Positions 35,557 through 48,400 of a stretch of DNA of 64,000 nt are shown here, piece by piece. Made by a program: the position numbers and the translations under genes. Position 1 is the stretch's first letter. Every line of letters begins with the position of its first letter. Under the pieces are notes generated by a model. That model did not search any database, was not told the origin of the DNA, and was given only the letters and a program-made list of their open reading frames with translations. This stretch comes from Salvia splendens. Taxonomy: Eukaryota > Streptophyta > Magnoliopsida > Lamiales > Lamiaceae. The DNA lies in the NCBI RefSeq assembly GCF_004379255.2, contig NC_056038.1:9400729-9464728 (forward strand), given 5' to 3'.

Positions 35557-37378
35557 GAGCATCCACAACCGTGCTCTTGCCAGCGGCACGGTTGTGGGCC
35601 CGACCCCACTTTTTCTGTCTGCTCTCTGGCAAGAGCACAACACCCACAGCTGTGCTCTTCCGCAAGGACGAGCACAATTAATTTAAAATTCAATTACACA
35701 AAAACATTTCCATAATACTAAAATTCATTAAAAAACCACAATAAATATTATAAATTACAAATAAAATAAAAAAGACATAATTAAAATCCTAAAAATTAAA
35801 AATTACATAATTAAAATCATAAAAATTAAAAATTACATAATTAAAAAACTAAAAATTAAAAATTACATAATTAAACTCCTAAAAATTAAAAATTACATGA
35901 TTATTGGCTAATATTACCCGAGGAAGACTACGCATCCGGCTGCACCAACCCCAATTGATTTTTGAGACCCAATATCATGTCCTCGTGCGTTTGAAGTTGC
36001 GTGGGGGTCATAGTTGACCTATCGGCCATATTGAGTTGGGCCAAAAGGGCCACAACGAGTTGTTCGGTGGTGGAGGTGGAACATAGGGTGCGTGTTCGGG
36101 GGCGGGGGCAGATGGAGTCGCGGCGCGACGGCGTTCGGCCGCCGCCTTCTTCTTCCTTCATTGTGGTCGGCGTCGGGAACCGCTTGGTCCGGCGTCGGGG
36201 CTACCCAAGTTAGCTTCGGCGAGTTGGCTAGCCACTTCTTCGCCGGCGTCAGATAGGGATGCCGACCGTGACCGTTTGGAGGAGCCGCTAGAGGAGGATG
36301 TTACGCCTCCCAGATACTTCGGGTGCGTCCTCGTTTCCTGCCAAACATTTAGGTACTTGAACGACTTACCGTTCATGGATTGGTAGGTGCTCAGTGCCGC
36401 AGTGATGATGTCGACCTCGCTCCGGCCGCTCCCGGCATTCCGCTACTCCTGGAGGAAATAGCCATTGAACTTGCCAATTTCGTCGTTGGCTCAGCCGATG
36501 CAGTTGCGCACCATACTCTCGTTGCGCTCGATCGTTCCCGGCGGCTGGTTTACATTGTACCGCCGAGAGACGCGCCACCAAAAGTGATCGCCGGATTGGT
36601 TCGTGCCAACCACCGCATCTTCGGAGATTTCCAAGTACGCATTGAACAATCTATCCATCTCCGCCGGTGAGTACGGTGTGCGGACACCGACGCGAGATGG
36701 AGGAGTCGGAGTTTGGGAAGGGACGGGAGGCCTAGGCTCCGGTGTCCACCCGTACCGCCCATCGGAGGCACCTTGCTCGTCGACCGGGTATGGCCGGTAG
36801 CCACCCGGAACGCCCGAATCTTGGGTGAGAGGAGGGGCCGAATAGTCCGTTTCCGGACTAGGAAATGGTTGTGAACCGAACCATTCGGGGTTCCAACCGT
36901 GGGAGCCCGTAGGGTTATCGTCTTGGCCGGACATAGTGATGTTGTAGGGTATGAGAGAATGAAGATGAAAATGGATATGAGAGATTGAAGATGAAAATGG
37001 ATATGAGAGAATGAAGATGAGAATTGTGTAGTTTGATGTGAATTTTTGGGAGTGAGATTGAGGGTATTTATAGATGAAAGTGTGTATTTTTGGGGTAAAA
37101 AAATGAAAAAAAAATTAAAAAGTTGAAAAAAACGGTTATAAACGGATATATTTTTTTTGGGAAGTGAATTTTTTTTATCGGTTTTTTTAATTAAAAACCG
37201 TTTTTTTAATTAATTTTTTTTTTAAACACAACGACTATGCCGTTGACGAATCCCAGCGCGCTACATTAGCTGCTCGATGCATCGAGCAGCGCCGTGCCAG
37301 CGGCGGCGGGTAGCGTCCGTGCCAGCGGCGCGGACGGCCGTGGGCCCGTGGCGACGGACGCCACCGTTGTGGATGCTC
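35557..37378 (-). mobile_element. PIF/Harbinger element carrying only a Myb/SANT gene (second family)
   Basis: The inverted ends GAGCATCCACAACCGTG and CCGTTGTGGATGCTC are flanked by TAA (35554-35556 and 37379-37381). At 1,822 bp it encodes a decayed Myb/SANT-like ORF1 on the minus strand and no transposase. The left part has tandem ATTAAAAATTACATAATTAA-type units (35780-35900) shared with the element at 6204-6857. Confidence 0.85.
35930..36934 (-). pseudogene. PIF/Harbinger ORF1, Myb/SANT-like protein, decayed
   Basis: From ATG at 36934 (MSGQDDNPTGSHGWNPEWFG) the frame runs through a Pro-rich region to the trihelix-like domain: YSPAEMDRLFNAYLEISED, VVGTNQSGDHFWWRVSRRYN, then ERNESMVRNCIG. 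Beyond an in-frame stop (before 36490) it continues with ANDEIGKFNGYFLQE, a second stop, and MNGKSFKYLNVWQETRTHPKYLG. A third stop follows GSRRRPQ, and the C-terminal LLAQLNM...GLKNQLGLVQPDA is in another frame. Two of the stops fit CGA to TGA change, as expected from decay of methylated CpG. Plant databases often label this family 'NAM-associated' or 'glutathione S-transferase T3-like'; the true role is transposon ORF1. Confidence 0.8.
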
Positions 37379-37428
37379 TAATAATTTTCTGGAAAAATAT
37401 TCTTTTGCAGTACTATCTATGTACGGAC

Positions 37429-37641
37429 TCATAATGTAAATTTGATGGAAATGCAATACAAGTGAAGCAAACTAGAAAGAAAGAGCAGAGCCTTGTTGTT
37501 GGAAGCTTGGCACTTACATTGGGCATCTCCATTTCCAGAGTAGTCAAGATCGATCCTCGCCAAACCTTCTAAAGCAATTCTCCCGAAGCTACACTCGTCT
37601 ATCATAATCAAATCCTGCAATACTTTACGTTGTTTTCCCAT
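37429..37641 (-). CDS. Unrecognised short open frame, possible orphan exon
   Basis: The frame starts MGKQRKVLQDLIMIDECSFG and reads about 42 conserved-looking residues to GNGDAQ, where a good donor (CAAT|GTAAGT at about 37515) occurs. The following residues look like intron translation. No family is recognised. No matching downstream exon is found, because a Harbinger element begins 50 bp beyond (37378). It may be the first exon of a gene cut off by that insertion, or a chance frame. Confidence 0.3.
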   Translation of the reverse strand: MGKQRKVLQDLIMIDECSFGRIALEGLARIDLDYSGNGDAQCKCQASNNKALLFLSSLLHLYCISIKFTL

Positions 37642-38149
37642 TTTAGGTAGTTATTGAAGGCTGTTGTGGTTTTTTTCCTCGTTGTCTCCCGCCATTTTTT
37701 AACCAGCATCAACCAAAGAAGTAAGTTCGAGTGTTTTGAGTTTTCCATCGCGTCAAGGTGCAATTGAATGAGAAATTATATAAATTTAAGAGGACAAAAA
37801 ATAACAATAGCCATATTTTAGGGGTCGCTAGTAATTTCCCGTACTTGAGGGGCACTTAGCAAAATAAAAAAAGAGGTAAATCCGTGGTTGAAAGAAACGC
37901 TGTTCAGTCAGCTAAACGAATAATCAACGTAGAAATCTGCGTACCAAATTTGTCAATCGAAACCCTTGTTTCTTCGCTCTCCAGCTCGGCGCGGGAAGGC
38001 GCAAATAAAGTTATCCGGTCGCTTTCTTCTGGATCAATTTGCATTCCCGGAGCCGAGCAATCAATTTTTTAGCTATAAAAAGAATAATTATCAACTTAGA
38101 GCTCACCTACCGCCGTGGTGGTGACGGTGAACTGTAAAATCAATCCACA
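37642..38149. other. Promoter and 5' leader region
   Basis: This is the presumed 5' region of the plus-strand gene starting at 38150. An in-frame open stretch at 37884-38072 has no recognisable content. Confidence 0.4.
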
Positions 38150-40621
38150 ATGCTGGAAAACCCTAGTTCAGATGCACCAGCTGCCACCGTCAAGCGATAC
38201 GCTCCTCCGAATCAACGGTATTGTGATGGTTATGTTAAAAAAATATATTTACATATTTGTTCTTGCGAAATTTGGGGATGATTATGATAGGTTGATTGGT
38301 TGATTGTTGCATGCAGGAACCGATCACTTGGCAGGCGTAAATCTGGTGGAGGTAATTTCATCTGAAGTGCAAATTAGGTTTTCTTGATTCTCCTGATTTT
38401 AGCAAGTTTTGATTCTGAATTTGCTATTCATAGTTCATCCCTAATGGTTTGATTGCAGTGATCTACATATTTGTTACTGCCGTTTGTTGGAATAGTTATC
38501 TCATTTAGCTTTCTTCTAGTATAATAGGCACATGTTCTTTTTATTTATGCAGTAAACAATTTATGTTTCTTCTGTTATTAATACGCCATCTTAATGAAAA
38601 TGTGGAACCTTTAGAGTTTGGACAGAGGTTTAATATTGTTGAGATAAACCTTTCTCTCTGTGTGTCTAAAGCCTAAATGGTACATCAAAATCTTTCTTCT
38701 TCTAACACACTTCACCTTTCTTCGGCCGAACTTGGTCACTTGAAGAACTTTGACTTCCATCTCTTCTGCGAATTCATGAAACCATCATTAGGTTAAAATT
38801 GATCGGAATGGAAGTTTTATCTCATATTTATAATACCCCTCCAATTATTTCACATAAACATATCGTTATAAAACTCATCCATGTAGAAATGCTTAAAGGG
38901 TCCTGTAGATGAATCTTTTTTTTTGATGATCTTGTCTCCATTCTCTTGTTTTTGTGTCAATGGTGCAGATCGACTAGAACGGGCAAACAGCTATGTGAAT
39001 GATGTAGATAGGAACCCAGTTGGTGCCACCAAAGGTGGTGGTCTAGCAGATCATGGGGATTTAGGCTACAATGCTCGTGCAAAGTTAATACCTTTACAGG
39101 GGTGTTGCAACAGTGAAGCATCTCAGCTGCTGAACAACCGTATGTTTCATATTTTCCTTTCTATTTGAGTTTATATACTACTTGTTTAGTATTTTTTTGA
39201 TGTCCCTCATGTAGATGAACTGATAACCTCTGTTAATCTTGACTCTTGTGACAACTGGAGCTCTTTTGTGCTTTAGAAAAGCGATATATATATGAGAAAG
39301 AAGCATTGATAACCTCAGAGAATTGAGAGCAACTTCATTTTATGAATCATAGTATTATTTTGGGTCTCATATTATTCTCAAGAATATGTGCCTAATGCTT
39401 ATTGAGGTTTTATTTGAATATAAACCTTCTCTTGTGCAGTCTGAGAAGTAGAAAACAGACCCGAGCCTATGTATGGTATCCGAATACTAATACTGTTACC
39501 TGTAAATATGGGTTGATCACAATGCCACTGCATGATATTATTTGCTCTAGCATGTCTCTTTATGAATTGCTGTTGTGTTAGGAGTATAAAGTTGTAAATT
39601 AATTTTATTTGATTTTTATTTCTTTTCTTTAGGTTTCCCTATGTGCAATAATATCTAGATGTGGAGAGAATTTTCTGGGTTAATGCATTTCAGTGCTGTA
39701 TTTTGTTTTGAAGGTTGGGCAGCTGCCATGAATGCACATAACAGTTTGCCAGAAGATTCACCTGGTGAGTATAACAAGGGTCAAATATATCAATATTGGT
39801 ATTGCTCTAGTCTACCTTGAATTCCATCGTATACTCATCTTACCATTAAATAACTGTCTTACAATTGTGAAGTACATTCGAATCTATAACGCTGAAGTGT
39901 TAGAAAATATAGTACTCCCTCCATTCCAACTAAGTTGAGTCGTATTCCATTTTGGGACGTCCCAACAAAGTTGAGTCATTTCTTTTTTGGACAAAAAACA
40001 AAACATCCAATCACTCTTTACTTTATTTCATCACCTAATTTACTCTCTCTTATCTATCCTACTTTTTTCTCTCTCCTATTTTATTTTACTTTCATTTAAT
40101 CTATTCAGTACAATTTCTTAATGTTCGTGCCCAAAAGTTTTGTACCAACTTAGTTGGAACTGAGGGAGTATGTCAGTCTGACAGTTCAGTAAACTTGGAT
40201 CTCTGGATGTGAGATGCCAAAAGTAATTTATCTATGTTTTGAGATGTGTGGCTTGGTTTGTGTTAATGGTATTCTTGTGTTTTTCAGAAAGGCCAGTTGT
40301 GTATGCAAGGAAGAGTGCTGCACCATGGGGTCACACTATTCTTCCACATCTGGTGGTATGGTTGATTTCTTCTTCCATTTTCTTAACATGAAAATGCCAA
40401 AAAACTGGAAAAATAAGAAGAGAAGTAATTGTAAAAACAGTAATTTAAAATTTTACCCTAAACAAGGTTTCCAAAGTTTGCCATTTGTTATCTCCCTGAT
40501 ATTAAGTTTTGGTTAATGCATTCAGCTTGTTCAACCTACCGGTGGGGCCTCTGCTGGGTTGCAGGGAGATTTCTTAAATGAACTCCAAAAGGCAATGGAT
40601 AATGCTAGTCCCTTCTCCTAA
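38150..40621 (+). CDS. Small plant-type protein of unknown function (162 aa)
   Basis: Six exons join in phase: 38150-38217, 38317-38351, 38969-39139, 39714-39764, 40288-40355, 40526-40621, giving 163 codons with stop. The N-terminus reads VKRYAPPNQRNRSLGRRKSGG, basic and disordered. The middle includes DRLERANSY, ARAKLIPLQGCCNSEASQLLNNRWAAAM, the most structured-looking part. After ERPVVYARKSAAPWGH, the C-terminus ends in an amphipathic helix LQGDFLNELQKAMDN. I recall similar short proteins in many plants, without an assigned function. There is no signal peptide or transmembrane segment. The consistent splicing of six short exons is strong evidence that this is a real gene. Intron 4 contains a MITE. 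Confidence 0.82.
39915..40168. repeat. Stowaway-like MITE in intron 4
   Basis: The inverted ends CTCCCTCCATTCCAACTAAG and TTAGTTGGAACTGAGGGAG are flanked by TA. At 254 bp, it lies between exons 4 and 5 of the small plant-type gene. Confidence 0.9.
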
Positions 40622-41961
40622 TCCGTTGCTCACCACCTATGTGCGATTAACTTTGCATTTGGTGGATTTAATCTTTGAGCTGTATGACTAGGATTTGTTG
40701 TATGTGCTTTATGCCATGTGCTATGCTACTCCTTCCAATGTAATCTATTTGTGTATCACAGGATGCTATATTGCTGTTAAACGTCCATTTAGGACTATAC
40801 TTCACCTTGTAAGACAACCAGATCTTGTCTTGTTCGGTAGCACTTGTTCTGTTAACGTTTGATTAAAATATTTTTCATCTTAATTATTTCCTATGTTTTG
40901 GGCGGAAAATGAATGGTGGTGGATGTGCTTTGTTGTCTATGTTGTATGATGTCTTAGATTGTTAGTATATGTCTATGTTGAGTTGTGTCTACTGCTAAAG
41001 AGATGAGCTCTAACATACAGGTTATCAGTCCAAAATCGGAACCAAGAAAAAGGCTGTGCCAAAATAACAAGTGAGGAACCCAATCCTTATTTTCTTCAAA
41101 CAATAGTTGAATTAACCAAACCACCTTCACAATGGCTTAATACTTTGGAAAACATCGAAGTAATTCCAAAAAATTCAAGCTGATTGCACTCTTCAACCAA
41201 AGCTGGATGCAAAAACAACCAACAATATCATGTCTCAAAACCAAGTAAACGAAATTTTGACATTAAACTATAAATAATTCAATATATTGGTGTTTCACAA
41301 ACCAAATCAAGTTGAATAAAAACAATAACAAAAGTGGAAGCGTATTTGTGTTTATTTTGTTGATGAATCCAACATAGGATTGGTCGTCTTCCGAGTGATA
41401 CGCATGAAATCTTAGAGAAAAAACACATGTTTCTTGTTTGTTACTTTTGATTTATTGGAACCTATTATTAAGCTAATTCATATGAATTCACGAGTCAATA
41501 AATTTACCATACTAATTGGGTCATTCTATGAATTTTGAGACATCCCTCCCTCCAATGAACAATACAAATCAGAAAAAATGAACTCAAGCAGTTGGGTGGT
41601 AATATGAAAATTACATTTTTTTGCATAATTTCAGAGAGTTCCCTTTATTAGTTTTGGATTCGTCCCCTACAACAGCGGAAAAGGGCCCACCGGTGGTGAG
41701 CACACCAATCAGATAACATAACCCAACGAGTGGAAGACACAAGAGATGACGTGTCGAGAGTCTGTGGGTCCCCTCATCAACTCTTCAACCAATCACCTCA
41801 GCACAACTCAACTATGATAAAAATAGATTTTTACTACTAAAATAAGCCGATTTCAGTAGAAAATTAAATAATTTCACGAATTTGTGCAGGCTGCTGAACG
41901 ACAATATACGTATATATGTATTTGATTCTGGTGAGAAGCGACGAGTGTGGAAGTGAGAGAG
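40622..41961. other. Intergenic, 3' flank and GLYR1 promoter
   Basis: No gene is seen. Upstream of the reductase start there are two CCAATCA motifs (about 41704 and 41789) and an ACGTGTCGAG motif near 41750. A leader of about 100 bp is likely. Confidence 0.45.
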
Positions 41962-44959
41962 ATGGAAGAGATTGGTTTTTTGGGGTTGGGTATAATGGGC
42001 AAAGCCATGTCTATGAATTTGTTGAGCCACGGCTTTAAGGTTACTGTATGGAACCGCACTCTCTCGCGGGTAAAAACCACTTCCTCTTGTTTAGATTTAA
42101 AAGTGGAGTGACATCGTTCGCTACTTTGTTCTAATTTTACTTTTTGATGCAATGGTTATGTGATGTGATTTGATAGCATTTCGGTGTTTGTTTAGTTTGA
42201 TATCTACTTATGATTAATTGCAATTTTGAATACATTGGATTTTGTGTAATTAATCTGTATAACGACTAAGTTGGAGAGCTGGGACTTTGATGGAATTTAA
42301 TTGGTTTATATCTCTGCCAAATGAAAAGGAATTTTAGTATGAATGGTATTTCCTTTTGTTGATTTCCATTGGTTTGCTCATTGCAGAGATATCTCCTATG
42401 AGCCTATTAGTTGTGTATTCCTGTAGTGTTGATGAATCTCAATTAATGAGCTCCACACATAGTTTCACTTTTGCCATTGATGGAGAGGGAACATGAACCG
42501 AGTAAGCGAATAATAGCTTCACGGAGAGTTGGTTTAATCCGATCACTGCAGTTTAGTACTTTTCTATGTAGATTGGAATTTCCTGTAGGAAGTAAAGCGG
42601 GCTAGTTTTATATGCTAGTTCTCTACATGACAGATGAATCTTATTTTATATGCTGTTATAGAAAAATTATGTTCTTTTCCAATTTTGTTTTGTTGTATGC
42701 ATCATGTTCAGCTTCTTATTCCTTAAAGCTTATACGCAGAATGTGGAGAAATGCAATAATTAGTTGGTTTACTTCCAATATTGCAAGGCAGTTTAAGTGC
42801 TAAGACATAACTTGTGTTACAGTGTGACGAGTTAGTCGAGCATGGAGCAACTATAGGAGAAACTCCTGCAGCAGTAATTAAGAAATGCAAGTACACCATA
42901 GCAATGCTGTCTGATCCTGCTGCAGCTCTATCAGTTAGTCAAATATGCTCTTGTATTCTTGGGTTGTTGCTATTTCATGTCGACTATCTTAGTTGATAAT
43001 CCCTGTCAAACAGGTGGTTTTTGATAAAGATGGTGTTCTAGAGCAAATTGGTACCGGAAAAAACTACATTGACATGTCAACTGTTGATGCTGAGACTTCG
43101 TCCAAAATTAGTGAGGTTTGAATTGCCAGCCTTTCATATTTTTTCTTTTTTTGTATAATTAAAGATGAAATATTCGTTTACTCTTACTTCCATAATACAG
43201 TTCATTAAACCTTAGAAACTTTGCATTACAATATGAAGCATTATGACCTACAACACTTGAAATGAAGCACAAACTAGCTACATGCAAGACATTGTGTGAA
43301 ACCTGAACCACTCCCTTCATTTGATTATCAAACATTCAGCATTTTTCAAGAATCAAGTTTGGGGTTATGAATCATACGACTTATCAATTTTAGTCGCTTA
43401 GAATGAGGATTACCATCTTTGAGCTAGCAAAGAAAATACTAAGGTATGTTAGAAATACCATTAAAGTACATCTTATGAATTGTTTAAATGAGAAATAGAA
43501 GCCATTGGTGTAGCTCCATAACTTTTGGAATGCACTCATATTCAATGTACAAAAGTAGAAATAGGAAGAAAAAAAAGGTTCATCCTCTCATCTCTCATTG
43601 TTTGGTGGTACTTTCCAGGCAATTACATCAAAGGGCGGTTGCTTCCTGGAAGCTCCAGTATCAGGTAGCAAAAAGCCTGCTGAGGATGGTCAGCTGGTAA
43701 TCCTTGCTGCTGGAGAAAGGGTGAGAAATATTTTGTTGAGTGCGTCGGCTAGAACTATATGCCCTCTGCTACTTTATGTTCTCTGATACCACAGGGCAGA
43801 ACAATTTATGTTCTGTGGTGAATATTACATTTCATCTGCCATTTGTTCAAAATTGTAGGCGTTATATGATGCAGCCCTGCCTGTATTCGACGTATTGGGG
43901 AAAAAATCTTTTTTCCTAGGGCAAGTCGGCAATGGAGCTAAAATGAAGCTTGTTGTCAACATGACTATGGGCAGGTACAATGGTTCTTTCACCTCCTGAT
44001 AGCATTACTAGCATTTTTCCATTATTTTTATTGTTCCATTAATACTGCAGATAATATCCTTGAACTAACTCCATTACAGATAATATCTGCCTGATTTCAC
44101 GTCTAATTTTGTATCTTCTGTGTATGGCTTTATATTGGTATTGAGAAGTATAGACTGAAAGAAAGAGATTATCAGATAACTAAAACCGTAGTACATATTC
44201 TTCTAGTTAAACATCAAATAAGGTAAGGTCAAAATTGCAAGATAATATGTTTCAAGAAACTGAAAAAATGTACCCCAAGTACATCTTGCCTAATTGTACG
44301 CTGCATATTTATAGATGATTAGCTGGATAAATCACACTCTATTTCTTCAACGCAGCATGATGAATGCATTTTCTGAAGGAATTGTCTTGGCCGACAAAAG
44401 TGGACTGAACCCTCAAACTCTTCTTGACGTATTGGTGAGGCAAAGAAAGATAAATACATCTCGGAACATCTTTCTCATATACTACTGGAGCACGTCTTTA
44501 AGGAGACTTCTTTAGCTTTAACTTTTTCGTGGCATTCTCTGGCAGGATCTCGGTGCTATTGCGAACCCCATGTTCAAAATGAAGGGACCATCTATGATTC
44601 AGGGCAGTTACCCCCCTGCATTCCCTCTGAAACATCAGCAGAAAGATATGAGGTTAGCTCTCGCCCTTGGGGACGAAAACTCAGTTGCGATGCCAGTGGC
44701 AGCTGCTTCTAATGAGGTACATGAAACTAGTTAACCTGCATTCTTGTGAGTATTCTAACTGTTCATTGTCGCAGTATTAACTAACACTAAACAGTTTTGT
44801 TATATAACAGCGGTATGCATTCCTATATACATGTATTCTGTCTTTCTAAATATTTTTCTGGGTGATCAGGCATTCAAGAAGGCTAGAAGCATGGGACTAG
44901 GCGACCTTGACTTCTCCGCTGTGCATGAGACTGTTGCTTCTGGCAAAGGCTCATCATAA
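41962..44959 (+). CDS. GLYR1: Glyoxylate/succinic semialdehyde reductase, GLYR1-type
   Basis: Eight exons join in phase: 41962-42069, 42823-42933, 43014-43115, 43619-43720, 43859-43974, 44356-44434, 44546-44716, 44870-44959, giving 292 aa. The enzyme is an NADPH-dependent beta-hydroxyacid dehydrogenase that reduces glyoxylate and succinic semialdehyde, detoxifying aldehydes from photorespiration and the GABA shunt. The Rossmann motif GFLGLGIMG is at residues 5-13, and DMSTVD and [13 protein letters not shown] follow. The catalytic lysine lies in [12 protein letters not shown] (Lys171, corresponding to Arabidopsis Lys170), and the C-terminal domain has [19 protein letters not shown]. No transit peptide precedes the fold, which favours the cytosolic GLYR1 over the organellar GLYR2. 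The C-terminus ends in KGSS instead of the -SRE tail of Arabidopsis GLYR1. Confidence 0.94.
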
Positions 44960-45448
44960 TTCTATCATATAATCTGCATTCGCCTCAAACTTCACTGCTG
45001 CTGGTTTTGTCAATTGGTCGTGGAATAATTTGCAGAATGTCAGACGATGCTTAGAAGCAGTGACCATGTTAGTACTGATGTTTGCAGTTTATCAATTTAA
45101 GATTAAGATGATGGAAACATTTAAGATTTGCTTTGATACATCGAAAAGAGCTTGTGAGAAATTGGTGCAATTGTTCAGGTCTTTGTGCGAGTGATTCTTG
45201 CTTTTTCCTTTCGTTTTTCAGGCAGGGGAGTTTTTTTAGTATTAAAGTAGGCGTTTGCTAAAGTAAAATAACACTGATCTATCATCCAAAAAATTAACAC
45301 CACAAGAGGTCTCAAACTGATATTACAGTTGTAGAATACAAGATAAAGCAGAAACGTCACGAGTCTGGATTACCTATGTCGAGCCAAACCACTTTTGTAC
45401 ATAACAATGCAATACACGGTCCATAAAAGAGTGCAGATTTTCCCTTGT

Positions 45449-48400
45449 CTAATCAGAGAGCTTTAGTAGCTGATCCTTATCTAGTAATCTCCTCATTTCC
45501 TCAGACTTCTTCGGTTTGAATATATTCTCCTTGTAGAATTTAAGTTCTGCTATGCTTTCCTTGATGTCATCCATTGCTCTGTGTTTATTTTCCTTTTGAG
45601 GAGCCTTTCTACGGTCTAGCAAAACATATAAGGTATTGCACATTGAGTTGGAGGGAATCAAGTCGTCTCTTAAGTAAAAGTAAAAATGCAACTAAAAAAA
45701 GTAGAAATTTGCATCTCCTGTCCTCATAGGATTGGAGGGTAATTTTGAAGGAGTCATTATACAAACACCAGAGTGGAATGATAGTTGGGTGCAGGTGCGA
45801 AAATAAAAAAGAAATTCATGCTGTTATTTGGTAGAATTAGAGATAATTGAGATACCTCTTGGGTACCATCGAAGACATAATGCCTTGATACTGCTGACAT
45901 CAACAAGATTGTGAGAGAAAAGGGCAGCCAAATCTGGCATGTATTTCTACAACAGCAAAATATGATAATGAGAGTTGTAACAAAAAATAATTCAAAAGGT
46001 CAAATAAGCGAGAAAGGCATTACATTAGCAAGTTAACATGTACAATCCAACTATAGTACTTTAGAATACTATTAAATAATTATGACGCTAAAAAGCCAAT
46101 TGAATTTTCCTTACCCTTAAGAATATAAGATCCATGTAGACAGAATTTCCAGCAAGCAGAGGTGTATATGCTGTGCCGGTGTGTCTCTTCACAAATTCAA
46201 TGACCTATAGAGAGGGGGGGGGGGGATGAAAAGAGAGAACAAAACAAAAGACACACAGAGACAATTAGTTTCATAAGAAAAATGAAACATAATTAGACTA
46301 TCCAGATTCCATGACAAATGTTAAAAAAAACAAAGACACGGTAAAAATAGTGTATTGTCAGATTACATTGGGTAGTTGCACAGGAGATGCTGAAGAAGTC
46401 ATATAGATCTCTTTTTTTGAAGTATTAACTCCCTCCATCCCATTTTAAATGTCTCACTTCTGATATGGGTCGTCGCATTTCGTTTTTTAAGTAAGAATTT
46501 TGTGGGCCATATCCACTTTTTAACACTACACATGGCCCATGGGTGGGTGGAGCAGTATCACTTAAAATTTAAAAAACGTTCTCTTAAATCGTGTCCAAAA
46601 CAATTAGATGTAAAAATGGGACAAATGGAATGTTTGAGATGTGAAGAATGAAGTTAAAGCACAAACACTTGCAGATTGTAATGCTGGTATAAGTGTTTTG
46701 GGATCAGATACTGATGCTGCTAGCTAGCTAGCCACAGTTTATATCAGAAGCAGAGAACAATAATGTGCTGCGTAGAACAATAAAATAGTCATATGTGGAA
46801 AAGTACACATATATATAAGAGAAAAATAGTAGGTATGTTTCATTACTTAACAAAGCACATATATATAGTACAAGAGACTAAGCAAGTCTAGGACACATAA
46901 CCAACGTGGGATAGTTATTCTATAACAAGCTGCATAAAAGATGATGTCTAGTTCATTTCTCCTACATACTTGGGTGGGGTCAGACACCCACATAACTTTT
47001 TGGGTGGATATAATCGTAGAGTAAGCAAACCCCTATGAGAGTGCAACTTGAATTCTTGCACACTTCTTGCATAATATGTCAATGTCAAGTATGGCAATGA
47101 TATAAGATCTGTTTATCGAATAAGAGTTAACAAAGTGATACCTGATTTTCAGCTTCTTGTTCGCTTATTGTACTTTGAAGGACCCTCTCGGTCAAACCTA
47201 AGCAACAAGAGAGATTGTGTAACTAGCAATGGAGCTTCAGATCAATCATATATGCAACTTCAGAAATCAGACAACAGATACCATTTTGGTCTAAGAGCCC
47301 ACTTTCAGAAATAGAGTACAAATTAATGCTAATCTTTGTGTAGTTCATTTTCAAAAATGACACCAAAAACCAGTAAATGAATGTCATATCTGAACACATT
47401 CATTGGCTTAAACTATTACTATGCCTATTTTCACAACAAAAAATGGTCACAGTGAGCAGAAAAGATAACCCAGATAAATGGAGCAGTGTTTAAGAAGAAT
47501 ATAAGTTGTTGAAGTTTTAGTCAGGATGTTTCAGTTTCAAGGTTAGAACAAGTTACATACCACTCTCTCCATGGTGTTCTTGGCACCATTCTCCCATTTT
47601 ATCAAGACACTCCTTTGGTTGATGAATAACTAAATCTGGACCCTTTTGAAAGAAAAATAGAAACAATTAGTAATGCAATGCAGGTGTGTGAACAATTGGC
47701 TATATCACAAAGATAAGACATCAGCTTTAAGGAAAACAAGCAATAAAAGAGATAAATTCATCTATGAAAAGAATATCACTAGTAAGTACTAGTATCCTTC
47801 ACCTCTTGGGAGCCTTACCTCAATGGACTTGGTCAAATTTCCATTTGTAATAATGCAAGCAATCTCCAGGATCCTATCAACTTCAATGTTTAAACCTACA
47901 TATCACCAAAAAGAGAGAAGTTCTCAGCCAATATCTATAAGCATCTTCCTCTTTTATTATGGTACACCTTTATGCCTGTTCAAAAAATAAGAGCATGGCA
48001 ATCAGGCAAATACACAAAGTAAACCAGAAAGTTTTTTCTACAGTTGCTGAAAACATTACCAGCATAACTCGGGGTCAGATTCCTATAAAATGATGATTTA
48101 GAGATGTATATGAGATGCCGAACCAGTGCAATAAAGTATAAACAGATATAAACACAGTACGTTCTCTATAGTGTCTATGTAAAATTTGATACCACTTGTT
48201 GGCATGACGAAAGATCCGGGGGCAGAATCGACAAGACTGAACATGAAAAATGGCCATGGGAAAGAGATGTGTACTGTACAGAGATGGAAGCTACAGACTA
48301 AATGAAGGAATAAGGTAAAAAGGGAACATCAGGAGGAGGCAGGTTAAAAAAAACTAACCTGGGGGATTGAGAGACGAACATCTAACTGAGGTAATTTTTT

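Noticed and set aside
36003..36800. Plus-strand open frames across the Harbinger Myb gene
   Set aside because: They are complements of the decayed minus-strand ORF1, which has the conserved Myb/SANT motifs.
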